DNA from: Costus lasius
Taxonomy: Eukaryota; Streptophyta; Magnoliopsida; Zingiberales; Costaceae
Assembly: GCA_027563935.2 (NCBI GenBank)
Contig: CM050450.1
Location: 92,378,439-92,442,438 of the forward strand
Reading direction: 5' to 3'
DNA: 64,000 nucleotides
Shown one piece after another: positions 44,315-56,585 of this stretch (within the stretch, counting starts at the first letter, position 1; each line of letters opens with the position of its first letter). The position numbers were made by a program, and so were the translations under genes. A model generated the notes under the pieces. The model was given only the letters and a program-made list of their open reading frames with translations. It ran no database searches and was not told the DNA's origin.

Positions 44315-45782
44315 TTGATATGGTTAAGACTAATATGTGTTCTAATCTTATAGGATGCTTCGAGCATGGAATAAGATGTAGACTCATGGGTACATTGGAT
44401 GTACTGGACAGACCCTACTAGGATATTCAATTGCTTGTCACAATCTGAATAATCCTTGTTTGCACTAAGTGGCACATGTCCTCTGACTTGAGATCACTTG
44501 TGTTTCTAAATGATGATTGTCATTGTTTTGAGGTAGTTCAATATCATTTGAAATATAATGGTTATAGACTATCTTGGATAATGATCATGAGTCAGGTTAG
44601 GACACTAGTGATAGATATAGGATTGCCGTCTCCTTAATTGGAGTGAGATGTTCTGAAGGCCCCCCCCCCTGAATGAGATGATTGAGAAAGTGTATGGCCA
44701 TACCCAGGTGAATATGTTCATCTGATCTAATCATGCTCATCATATTGGAGTCACAGGCTTGACACGCTTGTCCAATAAAAACATCCAGTGGCAAAGGAAA
44801 CATGTATGCCTAGTGAAGTGGATTCACACTTGTGCCGTGGTTTGGGTGTGGTCTTGGAAGACTCTTTCCTTTATATCGGGAGACAGTGATGTGTTGCTAG
44901 ATACCCCTCACTGATCGTGATAACGTGAGTTATCGTTACCGACATTTAAAGGAAACCCTCAGGGTCGCACAATTTGATGATATGGCTTACTTAAGTCAGA
45001 TCATGTGGACTGAATTGTTTCGGTTCAGTTTAAAGGGATTTAATCTCTGATTGTAAGTGAGATCTGGTCTGATCATGTTTGATTGGTTAGGGCTCAAGAT
45101 CGGTAAGCTTCGATCGAGAGAGTTGATGCTAGATCGGTGAGATCAGTAGCATCAAAAGATGAACGGTCAGATCTTGAACCTTAGGGTTTAATTTGATCTG
45201 GACCAATTCTTGGGCTGATTTGGTTTGGTCGTTGGACCAACTACATTGAACCGGCTCATATGTGAGCGCTTGGTTCATATGAGAGAAGAGATATGCGTTT
45301 GGTTCACTTCATGTGAACGCATAACGAATGTATTGAGGTCTTGCTAATTTTGGCATTTCGGTTTTTCCAAAGTGATGAACGTCTCAACGTTCGATCACAA
45401 GGCTTCTCTAACGCTCGTCTCCCTTTCGCTCTTGACGAAACACACACTCTTGCGTGGTGTAAGTTGACGAGAAGAAGGATCGGCCAAGAGAGACTTCATC
45501 ATCCCCTTCCATTCGACAAGGAAGCTTGGGTGCCTTGCTAGCACAAGGGACGCCAAGGAAGTAAGCGATCTTCATCTTGTGTGTGAACTTTTGGAGGAGA
45601 TCAAAGTTGCTCTCTTCTTCCAACGCACCATCCAAGCGATGGCCATGGTATGGATCTTATCCAATCTTTGCAAGTTGATCATTGAAACATACATGCGATC
45701 ATAGAGAACCTAGATTCCGCAAGAAAAGGTTTTACATGCGCCTATTAAGGTTTGCGCCCCCCTCTTGAAAGGGGTTCTCACA
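44315..45782 (+). repeat. Solo LTR S, right part
   Basis: It continues 35202 and ends GGTTCTCACA, followed by TAAGC (45783-45787). The rejoined LTR is about 1687 bp. It also carries the mini-exon: ATG GCC ATG at 45639-45647, followed by GTATGG. No internal region is present, so LTR-LTR recombination removed the element. Confidence 0.93.
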
Positions 45783-45937
45783 TAAGCACAAAGGTATATT
45801 ACTATAAGAACTCAACCAACTTGGCATGTCGTGGGTTCAGCTTCATTTGACTGTTCATGTAGACAAGAGCTTGATGATCACTATTTAAAATAAATTCCTT
45901 GTGAATCAGATAATGCCTCTAGTGTTTCAGAGATTGG
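45783..45937 (-). pseudogene. Chromovirus RNase H fragment
   Basis: Minus strand has H-Y-L-I-H-K-E-F and N-S-D-H-Q-A-L-V-Y motifs, then R-H-A-K-L-V-E-F, continuing into the remnant ending at 34983. In-frame stops sit where CAG/CAA and TGG are expected in the family, consistent with C-to-T decay. It is cut at about 45937 by repeat X. Confidence 0.85.
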
Positions 45938-46972
45938 TGATAGGTCTCGCAAGTGCACGGTCTATCGAAGTAGTATATAATATCATTCCCACAGGGAGCA
46001 GGTGTCAAGTACCGACCTTTAGTGTCATCGATAGACCGTGAAGAATTGAAGAATAAACGACTTTAAGGGAAAATTACAATTTAAGACATGTTCGAAACTT
46101 CAGGTTTCACCTCGTTGAAAACTTTAAGTGTAAATCAATCAATGAATTGAAATAGAAAATGGATCTCCTTCTCTCGAAGGACAATCCGACAGTGAACAAC
46201 TTAAGGTGATCAATCCTATGGTACAGATTACCTTCTCTCGAAGTGCAATCCGGTGCCTACTTAAGCTAATTTCCTACTCTCATAGCAAAATTAACTTAAG
46301 AAAGACCCAATGGGCTCTATGATCATCGTAAATCCTCGAGTGACGTTAAACGACTCTCGTAATTCTAGTCACAAGTTTAAATGAGAACGATCGAGTGTTA
46401 CAATTCACCTCTCGGTACTTCTCGTAACACTTAACACATATAAATGTCTGTACACAACAATTATACGCAATAAATGCAACTCATTTAAATAAGTCAAATT
46501 ACTTAATAAATAAACTGTGATTCATTAGAAATGTTTTACATGAGGAAATATGTTCAACGGGCTATGCTCGAGTTCCGAACTAGGGTTTTACTCTAGAAAA
46601 TACATCGTTTAACAATAACAACCCAAGCAAATGAATTCAAAAAGAAGGGAAATCACAAATCTAGGGTAGGAGACGATAGATCTTTGGTCTTCTCTCGATA
46701 GCCCCAAAGAAATCCTTCGAATCAAGCCCAAGAATTCAGAAATCACCCTCTTTTCGCCCTTGTCGCCTCCTTCAAACGTTCGACCCCCACAACCACTCCA
46801 AAAATTATATTTTATGGCTCTATCTCTTCCTTAGGCAGTTAGGAAGTTTTTCTCCAAATTTTAGCAAATTCCGACTTCGGAATCACTCAAATCGGGTGAA
46901 AAATCGTCGAAAGGTCGAACTGCGCGGAAGCTGTCACGTGTTCCGTTCGGCAGTCTGCGATGAAGTAAGCAC
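45938..46972 (+). repeat. Repeat X, unidentified (possible LTR fragment)
   Basis: It begins TGATAGGTCTCGCAAGTGCACGG, where the RNase H homology stops, and is cut at 46972 by element E. There is no coding potential. It has repeated CCTTCTCTCGAAG blocks (about 46170 and 46230) and ACTTAAG-like spacers. The CGCAAGTGCACGG...CCCACAGGGAG opening resembles non-coding ends of plant retroelements from memory, but I cannot assign a family. Confidence 0.4.
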
Positions 46973-48671
46973 TGTTGGGGTATGCCCTTAAGGCTAATGT
47001 TTGAGGCCTTGGGATTGTATAAGTATCATGTAATAAACTCTTATGTTTATAAAAGGCATGGTTGTTATTCAGATTGTTACCTTATCTGCTGTAATAAGTG
47101 TACTTCTGAATAATGTCTCAAAGCTGTTCAGCTAGGCTAACAGACTATATGTCCTTAGTCGAGATATCTTGGTGAACATGAGACAGCCTTGATATGATTG
47201 AGACTAATATAAGTGCTAATCTTATAGGATGCTTCGAGCATGGAATAAGATGTAGACTCATGGGTACATTGGATGTACTGGACAGACCCTACTGGGATAT
47301 TCCATTGCTTGTCACAATGTGAATGATCCTTGTAAGCAGCAAGTGGCACATGTCCTCTGACTTGAGATCACTTGTGTTTCTAAATGATGATTGTCATTGT
47401 CTTGAGGTAGTTCAATATCATTTGAAATATAATGATTATAGACTATCTTGGATGGTGAGCTTGAATCAGGTTAGGGCACTAGTGATAGACATAGGATTGC
47501 CGTCTCCTTGTTTAAGGAGTGTGGTGTTCTAAGGGCCCCCCTATATGAGATGATTGAGATAGTGTATGGCCATACCCAGATGACTATGTGCATCTGATCT
47601 AATCATGCTCATCGTATTGGAGTTACAAGCTTGACCCGCTTGTCCAATAAGAACATCCAGTGGCAAAGGACACATGTATGCCTTGTGAATTGAGTCACAC
47701 TTGTGCTATGGTTTGGGAGTAGTCTTGGAAGACTCTTTCCTTTATATCGGGAGACAGTGATGTGTTGCTAGATACCCCTCACTGATCGTGATAACGTAAG
47801 TTATCGTTACCGACATTTAGAGGAAACCCTCAGGGTCGCACAATTTGGTGATATGGCTTACTTGAGTCAGATCGTATGGACTGGATTCTTTGAGTTCAGA
47901 TTAAAGGGATTTAATCTCTGATTGTAAGTGAGATCTGGTCTGATCATGTTTGATTGATTAGGACTTGAGATCGGTAAGCTTCGATCGAGAGAGGTGATGC
48001 TAGATCGGAGAGATCAAGGGCATCAGATGATGAATGGTTAGATCATGAGCCTTGGGGGTTCAATTTGGTCTAGACCAAGTGGCTAGAGCTATTTCGGTTT
48101 GGTTTGTTGAACCAAAGCCAATTTGACATTTTGGCTTGAACCGGTTCACAATGGTGAACGCATGGTTCAATCCTAAAATGCGTTTGGGTTGAGTTGAGCG
48201 CATGGACTTGATGAGCTTCCATTTATGGAAAGTCATCAAGGGCCGGTTTCACTCACTTCAATGCCAAAAACGCATATGCGTTTGCGCTCTTCTCTTCAAC
48301 GCATTCGACTTTGGTTGGGTGGTGATTGACGAAGAGAAGGAGAGGTTGAGCAAGAGGAGCTCTCGGCCAAGAGGTTCATCATCCCCTTCCATTCGACACT
48401 TGAAGGCTTGGGTGTCTTGCTAGCACAAGAGACCGCAAGGAGTAAGCATCTTCACCTTGTGTGTGAACTTGTGGAGGAGATCTACTTTGTTCTCTTTATC
48501 CAAGCCGACTTCCAAGCATATGGCGTTGGTATGATTTTTATCTCAATCTATTCAATCGATTATAGTTGAACATATGGCATGCAAATGATCTTGAACCCTT
48601 GCTTCCGCTTGCATATTTTACATTAGCGCCATGCTTAGGGTTTTGCCCCCTTATGATTAGGGGTTCCTACA
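46973..48671 (+). repeat. 5' LTR of element E (1699 bp)
   Basis: It starts TGTTGGGGTATGCCC and ends GGGGTTCCTACA. It has the central GATAAC-GTAA-GTTATC inverted repeat and the terminal C-run/G-run hairpin. Confidence 0.95.
48520..48528 (+). other. Candidate LTR mini-exon of element E (start codon)
   Basis: ATG GCG TTG is followed by GTATGA, in phase with gag through the acceptor at 50598/50599. No ATG lies between about 48280 and it. Confidence 0.58.
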
Positions 48672-48673
48672 AT

Positions 48674-48684
48674 TGGTATCAGAG
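48674..48684 (+). other. Primer-binding site of element E
   Basis: TGGTATCAGAG, then G where other copies have C, so the match to tRNA-iMet is one base shorter. Confidence 0.88.
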
Positions 48685-48751
48685 GTAGGCTCTATGCATG
48701 CTATTATGTTTGCTGATGTGATCCTCATGTTGCGCTTACTTTTACTTGAGG

Positions 48752-48997
48752 CATGCTTTGCTTACATGAAGTTGCGCTTGTATCATGCTTTGCTTACATG
48801 AAGTTGCGCTTGTATCATGCTTTGCTTACATGAAGTTGCGCTTGTATCATGCTTTGCTTACATGAAGTTGCGCTTGTATCATGCTTTGCTTACATGAAGT
48901 TGCGCTTGTATCATGCTTTGCTTATATGAAGTATGCGCTCCCCCTTGAAGGGGACCCCCTAAAGTTTGCGCTCCCCCTTGAAGGGGACCCCCTTAGA
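48752..48997 (+). repeat. Tandem repeats in leader of element E
   Basis: Five copies of a 32-bp unit starting CATGCTTTGCTTACATGAAG at 48752, 48784, 48816, 48848 and 48880, plus a partial sixth at 48912. Two copies of a palindromic module TGCGCTCCCCCTTGAAGGGG follow (about 48932-48997). The 32-bp units are nearly identical, so the expansion is recent. Confidence 0.92.
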
Positions 48998-50079
48998 TCT
49001 AAGGGTTATATGCAAGCATGTTGTTTGTTTGTATGATTGCGCATGTTCTAAGGTTTTTCTAAAACTTACATCTTGCGCGCTTGATTAGATCTAAGGTGCC
49101 ACTACATTAAACCCTTAGATGGGTTGATGGGGTTGAAGTCACCACTAGGTTAGATCCAAGTCTGATCAGACCATCTGACAGCTCAGATGGGTTAACCTGA
49201 TAGCACCTATGCGCAAGCACAAGGTGGCTATAGGTTGACTGCATCTAGGGCGTGTAGCGAGGTCTGGTTGAGACACTACTGAACACACTTGAGTTAGGCC
49301 CGGGGTCACACCCGCTTGCCAAAACTCATGGGGGTAGTTCAGCCCTTGGCGCATGCATGGTTGACCATTAGGTCAACTCGGGTCAGTTAGGACTCGGTGC
49401 ATGCAAGGGCAAAGGATCTAACTAGATGGATGAGTGGATCCCCATCAATGGACCATTGTAAGGTTGTAGGGCTCATAAGGAAATTAAAATTGATGCCATG
49501 GGGTTTTCAAAACTTTTAATTTCAAGATGATTGGATCACATGTTGATTGAACCATATGCTTGTTTATTTAGTCTTATGTGGGTTGCCCAATTGTGTGCTG
49601 TGCTGGGGCCTGCGTGCCTGGACTTAAAAATTGTAAATTAATTTGTGATCTGCGAATCACATTGTACTTAATTTATAATATGTTGTTGACCTGCGAGTCA
49701 ACCTTGTCTAGATAGATCAAATGTACTTTGATTAGACAAGAACAAAGGCACACATCCAAGAGGGGCATTCACCTGGTGGTGCACCTGAGGTGCTCTTGGC
49801 GCTAGGGCACTGGGTTGGACCAGATGAGATGCAATGAAGCTCAAGTGAAGACTTAAGTAATATTAAGGTCTTACTAGGGTTCATGGGCTTTTACCACATA
49901 AGATCATGCTTTCTACTTATTGCTAATAATTAGAATTGCATATTTATGTTTATCTTCTGCTATAGCCATAGGACATGCCTGATAGTAAGAAGATAAAAGA
50001 CCGTTAAAATCCAACGCTAACATATCAAGCTCGTAAGCCTTCTGATGCGAAACCTCACCTTTCTGACTATCGTTGGAGC

Positions 50080-50318
50080 CGTGTTGAACCCACTCAGTGG
50101 GCACGTCCATCTATCTTCAGACGGTGCTGGATTTCACCTGCGTGTTACAGAGTTGGGATTTATCCCCTCTCGTTGCTCAGCATAGCACGTGGTGGTCCAG
50201 GGAGTAGGTCAGGTCAGCTTGACCATGTAGACTACATATGTGGCGCATATGGTAGCACATGGAGGCAGCCATCTCTGGGATCAGAGACTGTGTTGCACCA
50301 ACTCAGTTGGCACAGTCT
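50080..50318 (+). promoter_or_regulatory. Paired leader hairpins of element E
   Basis: Hairpin 1 at 50080-50105 and hairpin 2 at 50285-50318. Stems and CTCAG loops are unchanged; only bulges vary (TTGAA and TTGCA instead of TTGTA). Confidence 0.68.
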
Positions 50319-50619
50319 GCTGGATTGCCAAGATGAAGGGGAATCGCACGGGTTGGCGATTGGCTGGGACAGCCTACCAGAAACTAGTGCTTGTCATCTC
50401 TGTGCATCTTATCTCGCCTGAGCGGGACGCGGAGACCAAGTATGAAATCTGGATCCCATCTCACTAAAAGAGTGTTTACTCTTTCGGACTGTTTACTGGA
50501 TTTTTCAGTCAGACAAAATAGTGAGAAAAGAATCTTTCTTAAGTCCTGGATTGATTCTGAAACATTGATACTGACCTTGCTGTTCTTGCTTGTTGTAGAT
50601 TCCTGCAGCAACGAACACC

Positions 50620-50845
50620 ATGAGCTTCAATGTGCGATCCCTACTGGAAAGGGAGAAGTTTGCTGGGCCGAACTTCTCTGACTGGTTCGGACACCTTAAG
50701 ATTGTTCTTAAGGCAGAGAGGAAACTGTATGTCCTCGAGACGGCGATACCGCCGCAGCCCGCTCCGAACGCCGCAAGGGCGGTTCGGGAAGCCTACGAAA
50801 AGCACGTCAATGATAGCATTGATGTCGCTTGCCTGATGCTAGCGT
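50620..50845 (+). pseudogene. gag-pol of element E, first part (gag amino-terminus)
   Basis: The ATG and the first 75 gag codons, matching F and G. The frame is broken at AGCGT (50841-50845) by the solo LTR and resumes at 53847 in the same phase. It is closed by a stop inside the insertion. Confidence 0.93.
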
Positions 50846-53841
50846 TGTAAGATCCAAGGATCTTAAGTTCTGGTAAGCATTAATTTTGATTTAAATAAAA
50901 TTATTGACTGAGTTATTATTCCTGAGTATTGATTGTTAATTTATGATAAATTAATTAGAGATTTTGGTTATCAATTTATAGTTAATTAACTGGTTTATTG
51001 ATTGTTAATTGTAAATTAATTAGAGATTAATGGTGGTTAATCTATTTGATTATTGATTGATAATTTAGAATAAATTAATTAGACCTTATTGGTTAATTAA
51101 TTATACTCTATTGGATAATTAAATCCTTATTGGATGTTAGTTAAATCCTTAATGGATTTTCGTTAAGTGATTGGTTAATGGTTAAGTTAATTAAATAATT
51201 AGTTAATTATGAGATATTGGGTTATTGGGTTTAAATTTGAATTAGTGGAATATAAGAGGTAATTAAGTTCTAATCGGATTAACCATAATTTGAATTATGG
51301 TTAACGGGTTAAAGAACTTGAAAACCGAAATTGTAAAAGGGAATTTCGGCTAGGGAAGTTTGTTTTGGCGAAATTCTAGCTTGGAAGAACCCTAGGCGAC
51401 GGCTTGAAGGGAGAAGGCGATTCTTGGAAGCTTGGAGGCGATTTTTTTCTTCCTTTTGGCGAAATTCTTTGAGGTGAAACTTCCTTGGTGAATTCTTGAA
51501 GATTCCTTGGGTGACTTAGGGGCTTTAGGCGATTTTGTTGTGGAGTTTTCTTCCTTGAATTCTCGGTTTTAGAGGTGAGTGGAATGTCTTGTTTGATCTA
51601 TCCATTTAGTTGTGCTTATGTTAAATAATACACTTGAATTCTTGGAAAATTTCCATGTTAAAACCGAAATTATGCAAAGTATATTTAAGGTATGAAAACC
51701 GAATTTAGAATATTTGTTCATAAGATTCTTGTTTACTAAGGTTTAATTTAAGTTGGAAATTTAGAGTATTTTCCTTGAAACCGAATTCAAAATATTCTTG
51801 TTCTTCATGAAAACCGAAATTTTTGTAAAGGTGTATATCTCATGAAAACCAAAAATTGTGGCATGAAATTTAAGGTATTTTTATAGGGATTTTTGGTAGC
51901 TTTAGATCATTGAATTTTGAGCATGAATTTCTTGTTAATTAGATATTTTATAAAGAATTTTGGGTAATATAAAGCCAATGATTGTTGTAGCCGAAACCTT
52001 GTTAATTGTATTTAAACCGAAATTTGATGATTTTAGTTAACATGTTTACATGTTTACATGATTTAAATTTTAAGTTGATTTTGTGGATGCTTGATACATG
52101 ATATATATATGGTTATGTATTTATGCAATGTTGAGAAATTGTTTGGAAAATTTGGGTGATAACATAGTAAGTTTTGATTGAACTAATCAGCATGAAATCT
52201 AAGGACCACACCATATTATATGATTGTTAATATTATGTAATTATGTGATCGTTAAATATTAAGTGTTTATGTGACCTTTGGAATTTTATGTTGATCATTA
52301 TGTGATTATGTGAAATATGAATATTATGGATTATGTGAATTTGGAAAATTAGGTGGTTATGTGATGGTTAGGACTAAGGCTAGGTGTAACTATGAACTCA
52401 AGGGGATAGTCCTTATGTGATATGTTAAGGGTTTGAATTTCAACCCTGTATTGTGATATGTGAGGGGGGTTGATGATCAGCCTGCCTATTATGATTATTG
52501 TGATGGGGGCTGAAATTCAGCCTGTCCGATGTGATTTTGTGATGGCTATCCTAGAGTCAAGTTGACACTTAGGAGTCCACCATTGTGAAATATGTCCACC
52601 TATGTGAAATTATGAAATAAGATATGTGTGTTGTCCAGTAGGAACCTTTTGGGAGAACGGGTTTTGACCCAAAGTGCCATGTCTTGGTCAGACAGGGGCC
52701 ACCTCTTGATGTCATTACTCTTTTATGTGTTGGGAATGATATAAGACCCAAAGTGCCATGTCTTGGTCAGACAGGGGCCACCTCTTGATGTCATCATTCT
52801 CGTTTTATGTTATGGCGTGATAGACCAGCGTGCCACGTCGTGACCTGACGGGGGCCACCTCCTGATTCTATTCTCGTTTTATGTTATGGCGTGATAGACC
52901 AGCGTGCCACGTCGTGACCTGACGGGGGCCACCTCCTGATTCTATTCACTGTCCATGTTATGTGTTGCACGAGATTTTGCAGCTCCCAGTGCTTTGGCCA
53001 AGCCGGGTTAGACCATATTGGTCACTACTGAATATGCTGGACAACTAGGTTAAATATGTGTTGGTGTGTTTAGTTGGTTTAGAATATGTGTGTTCGGTTG
53101 GTTTAGAGTACAACTCTAGAACCTGAGGTTATTATATGTTGATGTGTATATTTTTGACTGTTTATATGACTTTTGCATTGAATTTGTTATTATGTGTTGA
53201 CATGATATCCTGTTAAAGATTTTTAAAATAATCTGCATATGTTTTTGAGAGTATGTTATGGATGGTCAATTAGACTATCCACTCACTGGGCTGTGTAGCT
53301 CACCCCTCACTATTTTCAGGTGTAGAGCAGGGGCGCAGTTAGCATTATAGGGATGCTGTGATTTATGCTTAATGTATTTATGCTTATGATGCCGGTTGTG
53401 GCTAAATTCTATGAATTATGTGAACCATGTGATATGAATGATGTGAACTACGTGAACTTGTAATGCCAGATTGTGGCGGTTTTACGAGTCTGATTTTGTG
53501 TCACCGCGGGCTTTGGCCTGGTTTCGGTGTTTGGTATTAGTTTATAAAATCGATTTTGTGGATTTGTTTTGAAATTGAAGTTGATGTGTATTTTTGCAAT
53601 CGGTTTTGATACAACTGTAACGTGCATATGTCTAGTGCACGTATTGCGTGGTGGCAGGTACCTTTATGTGATTTATGAGATTTGTGATTCGAAGATTTTA
53701 TGTGTTTGGAGTTTTGAAAATTTTCAGATCGTGTTTTTCTTGGACTCGGTTTTACCTAGCATTTGATCGATCTTATATGAAACATCCTATTACTTTTGTG
53801 ATTGTGTTACTTGCTTGGGGTTAAGTATGTGGGATGTTACA
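50846..53841 (+). repeat. Solo LTR of another family, about 3 kb, inside gag of E
   Basis: It starts TGTAAGATCC and ends GGATGTTACA, near-perfect inverted ends of TG..CA type. It is flanked by AGCGT at 50841-50845 and 53842-53846. It is 2996 bp, AT-rich in its first half, with no pol-like frame. Long LTRs with TGTAAC-like ends are known in Tekay/Del-type chromoviruses, so I infer a gypsy solo LTR. Strand is assigned by convention only. Confidence 0.85.
52666..52945 (+). repeat. Two tandem duplications within the 3-kb solo LTR
   Basis: A unit starting GACCCAAAGTGCCATGTC occurs at 52666 and 52745 (period 79). A related unit starting GATAGACCAGCGTGCCACG occurs at 52819 and 52893 (period 74). 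All four share a GTGCCAYGTC...GGGGCCACCTC core. Confidence 0.85.
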
Positions 53842-53846
53842 AGCGT

Positions 53847-56585
53847 CTATGACGCCACCGCTGCAGCGTCAGCATGAGGATATGTCGGCTATAGAAATTA
53901 TAGCGAACCTCAAGATGCTGTATGCTGCACAGGCGAGGACTGAGCGCTATAATCTGACGAAGCTCTTCTTTCAGAGCAAACTGGCTGAGGGGAGCCCAGT
54001 GGGAGCTCACGTGCTCAAGATGATTGGGCACAAGGAGGCTCTAGAGAAACTGGGGCATACCGTCAACCAGGAGCTTGCTGTGGACATTATTCTGCAGTCT
54101 CTTCCGCCCTCTTTCGATGCGTTCATTATTAACTTTAATATGAACAAGATCGATTGTACGCCGGCAAAGCTGCTGAATATGCTCTTGACCACTGAGGAAA
54201 CTCTGAAGGGTAAGCCTTCAACCTCTGTCTTGATGGTTCCTTCTAGGAACAAGAAGAAGGGGAAGAAGGGCAAGGCCCCTATCAAGAATTACAGCAAGGC
54301 CCTGAAACAGAAGGTGAAGCGGTCGAAGGACAACAGGTGTTTCCACTGTGGCCAGCTGGGTCACTGGAAAAAGGACTGTAAAGCGCTCCAAGGAGATAAG
54401 AGGGGAAGCATCGCTTCTGGCTCAGGTATATATGTGACTGAGGTCATGTTATCTTCTTCTACTATATCATGGGTGTTGGACACTGCATGTGGAGTTCACA
54501 TTTGTTCAAATGTGCAGGAACTCAAGAGAAGAAGGCAGGTGGGACAGCATGAGGTAGACCTACGAGTTGGAAACGGGGCACGGGTTGCTGCTGTTGCTGT
54601 AGGAGACTATTTCATTTCTTTACCATCTGGCGTTGTATTAGAATTAAACAATTGTTATTTTGTACCGAGTATTACCAAGAATATTATCTCTATTCCTGCT
54701 CTTGTCAGGAAAGGATTTGCCTTTGAATGCAATATTTCAAAGTGTGTTTTATCTCATGATAATATTGTGTATGCAACTGGTTCAATTAACAATGGGTTAT
54801 ACATGTTGGACATGGAAAATTCTATACAAAACATTGATAATAAGAAAGCCAAGTATGCTGATGACAGCACCTTGTTATGGCATAGTCGTTTAGGCCATAT
54901 AAACGAGAAGCGCATTAAGCGGTTGCATGAACATGGACTGCTGGGATCATTCTCCTATGAGGAGATTGATACATGCAAAGCTTGTTTGATGGGTAAAATG
55001 ACGAAGTCTCCTTTTCCTCACAAAGGTCAAAGGGCTTCGGGTTTACTTGACCTTATACACAGTGATGTGTGTGGGCCTTTTAGTAAACATGCCAGAGGTG
55101 GCTATCAGTACTTCATTACCTTTACTGATGATTTCAGTAGGTATGGGTATGTCTATTTAATGAGACATAAAAGTGAATCTTTTGACAAGTTCAAAGAGTT
55201 CAAAAATGAAGTACAAAATCAGCTAGGCCGAAATATCAAGGCACTTCGTTCTGATCGAGGTGGTGAATACCTGAGTCATGGATTTACTGACTATCTGAAG
55301 GAGTGTGGGATTATCTCACAGCTCACTCCGCCAGGAACACCGCAATGGAATGGTGTGTCCGAGAGGAGAAATAGAACGTTACTAGACATGGTTCGTTCTA
55401 TGATGAGTCAGGCCACTCTTCCATATTCCTTTTGGGGTTTTGCACTGGAAACAGCTGCAAAGGTACTAAACCGAGTGCCATCCAAGGCAGTTTTAAAGAC
55501 GCCATATGAGTTATGGTATGGAAAACAGCCTAGCTTGACATTTATCAGGATCTGGGGTTGCGAGGCTTATGTCAAAAAGCTCGCCTCTGGGAAACTGGAG
55601 AGCAGATCTGAGAAATGTATCTTTGTCGGTTACCCTAAGGAAACTAAGGGTTATTATTTCTACGATCCCAAAGAGAACAAGGTTTTTGTTGCTCGGACGG
55701 CCATATTTCTTGAGAAGGAGTTTCTTCTGCAAGAGGCCAGTGGGAGAGAAATAAAGCTGGATGAGAATTCAGAGGAAGGACAAAGTAGTCAAGCAGAGTT
55801 GGATGTGCCTGAGCTGGTAGATCAGGTTACTGAACAACCTGAGGCTCAGATATCACGGGAACCGCGAAGATCGGGTAGGATCCGTCGACAGCCTGAGCGC
55901 TATGACGGAGTCTACATCATTGATAATGATGAACCCCTAACTTATGCGGATGCGGTCAGTGGACCGGAATCAGCTAGATGGCTTGAAGCTATGCGAGCCG
56001 AGATGGACTCCATGTCAGATAACCAAGTCTGGGATTTGGTTGATCCGCCTCCGGGAGTAATCCCTATAGGCTGCAAATGGATCTTCAAGAAGAAGATTGA
56101 CATGGACGGTAACGTGGTTACCTATAAAGGCAGGCTAGTTGCGAAAGGTTTCAAACAAATCTACGGGATAGATTATGATGAAACTTTCTCTCCTGTAGCC
56201 ATGTTTAAGTCTATTCGGATTCTTTTCGCGATAGCAGCATATTACGACTATGAGATCTGGCAAATGGATGTGAAGACAGCTTTCCTTAATGGAAATCTGG
56301 ATGAGGATGTGTATATGACACAACCGGAAGGTTTCACTAATCCAGCAGATCGTCATAAAATATGCAAGTTAAAGAAGTCCATTTATGGACTTAAACAAGC
56401 ATCAAGAAGCTGGAATATTCGTTTTGATGAATCAATCTCTGAGTTTGGTTTCATCAAGAACGAAGATGACCCGTGTGTATATAAGAGGTTTAGTGGGAGC
56501 GTGATTACATTCCTAATCCTCTACGTCGATGATATCTTGATCATTGGAAATGATATTCCTGAACTGCATGCTGTTAAGGCATGGT
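53847..56585 (+). pseudogene. gag-pol of element E, second part, cut in RT
   Basis: Open frame in phase with 50620-50845 (the codon is completed across the duplicated AGCGT). It holds the rest of gag, an intact CCHC knuckle, protease D-T-A, integrase HHCC and DDE, and RT through YVDD. Coding is cut at 56585, where the LTR of G begins, just before the conserved K-C-F-Q-M-K-D-L-G segment. No inactivating point mutation is seen, so the two insertions are what disabled it. Confidence 0.94.

Larger units (their letters stand above)
48529..50598 (+). other. Leader of element E, candidate intron of 2070 bp
   Basis: It is longer than in the other copies because of tandem repeats at 48752-48997. It ends in a T-rich tract and TTGTTGTAG. 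Hairpins and primer-binding site lie inside. Confidence 0.6.
46973..56585 (+). mobile_element. Element E: Ty1/copia, interrupted twice
   Basis: It has a 5' LTR, primer-binding site, leader with tandem repeats, gag-pol split by a 3-kb solo LTR, and RT cut at 56585 by element G. The rest of pol and the 3' LTR are expected beyond the window after G. The flank before the LTR is AGCAC (46968-46972); its partner is not in view. Apart from the insertions the frame is open. Confidence 0.94.

Noticed and set aside
44257..44475. Short frame repeated antisense in many LTRs (starting M-P-L-A, about 64 codons)
   Set aside because: It occurs in every LTR copy on the strand opposite to transcription, with no domain; it reflects shared LTR sequence rather than a gene.
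48752..48930. CRISPR-like array (regular 32-bp repeats)
   Set aside because: Repeats are directly adjacent without spacers and sit in a plant retrotransposon leader; it is a simple tandem expansion.
50846..53841. Insertion in gag of E considered as a DNA transposon or intron
   Set aside because: It has a 5-bp target duplication and TG..CA ends rather than long terminal inverted repeats or GT..AG boundaries, and no transposase frame.
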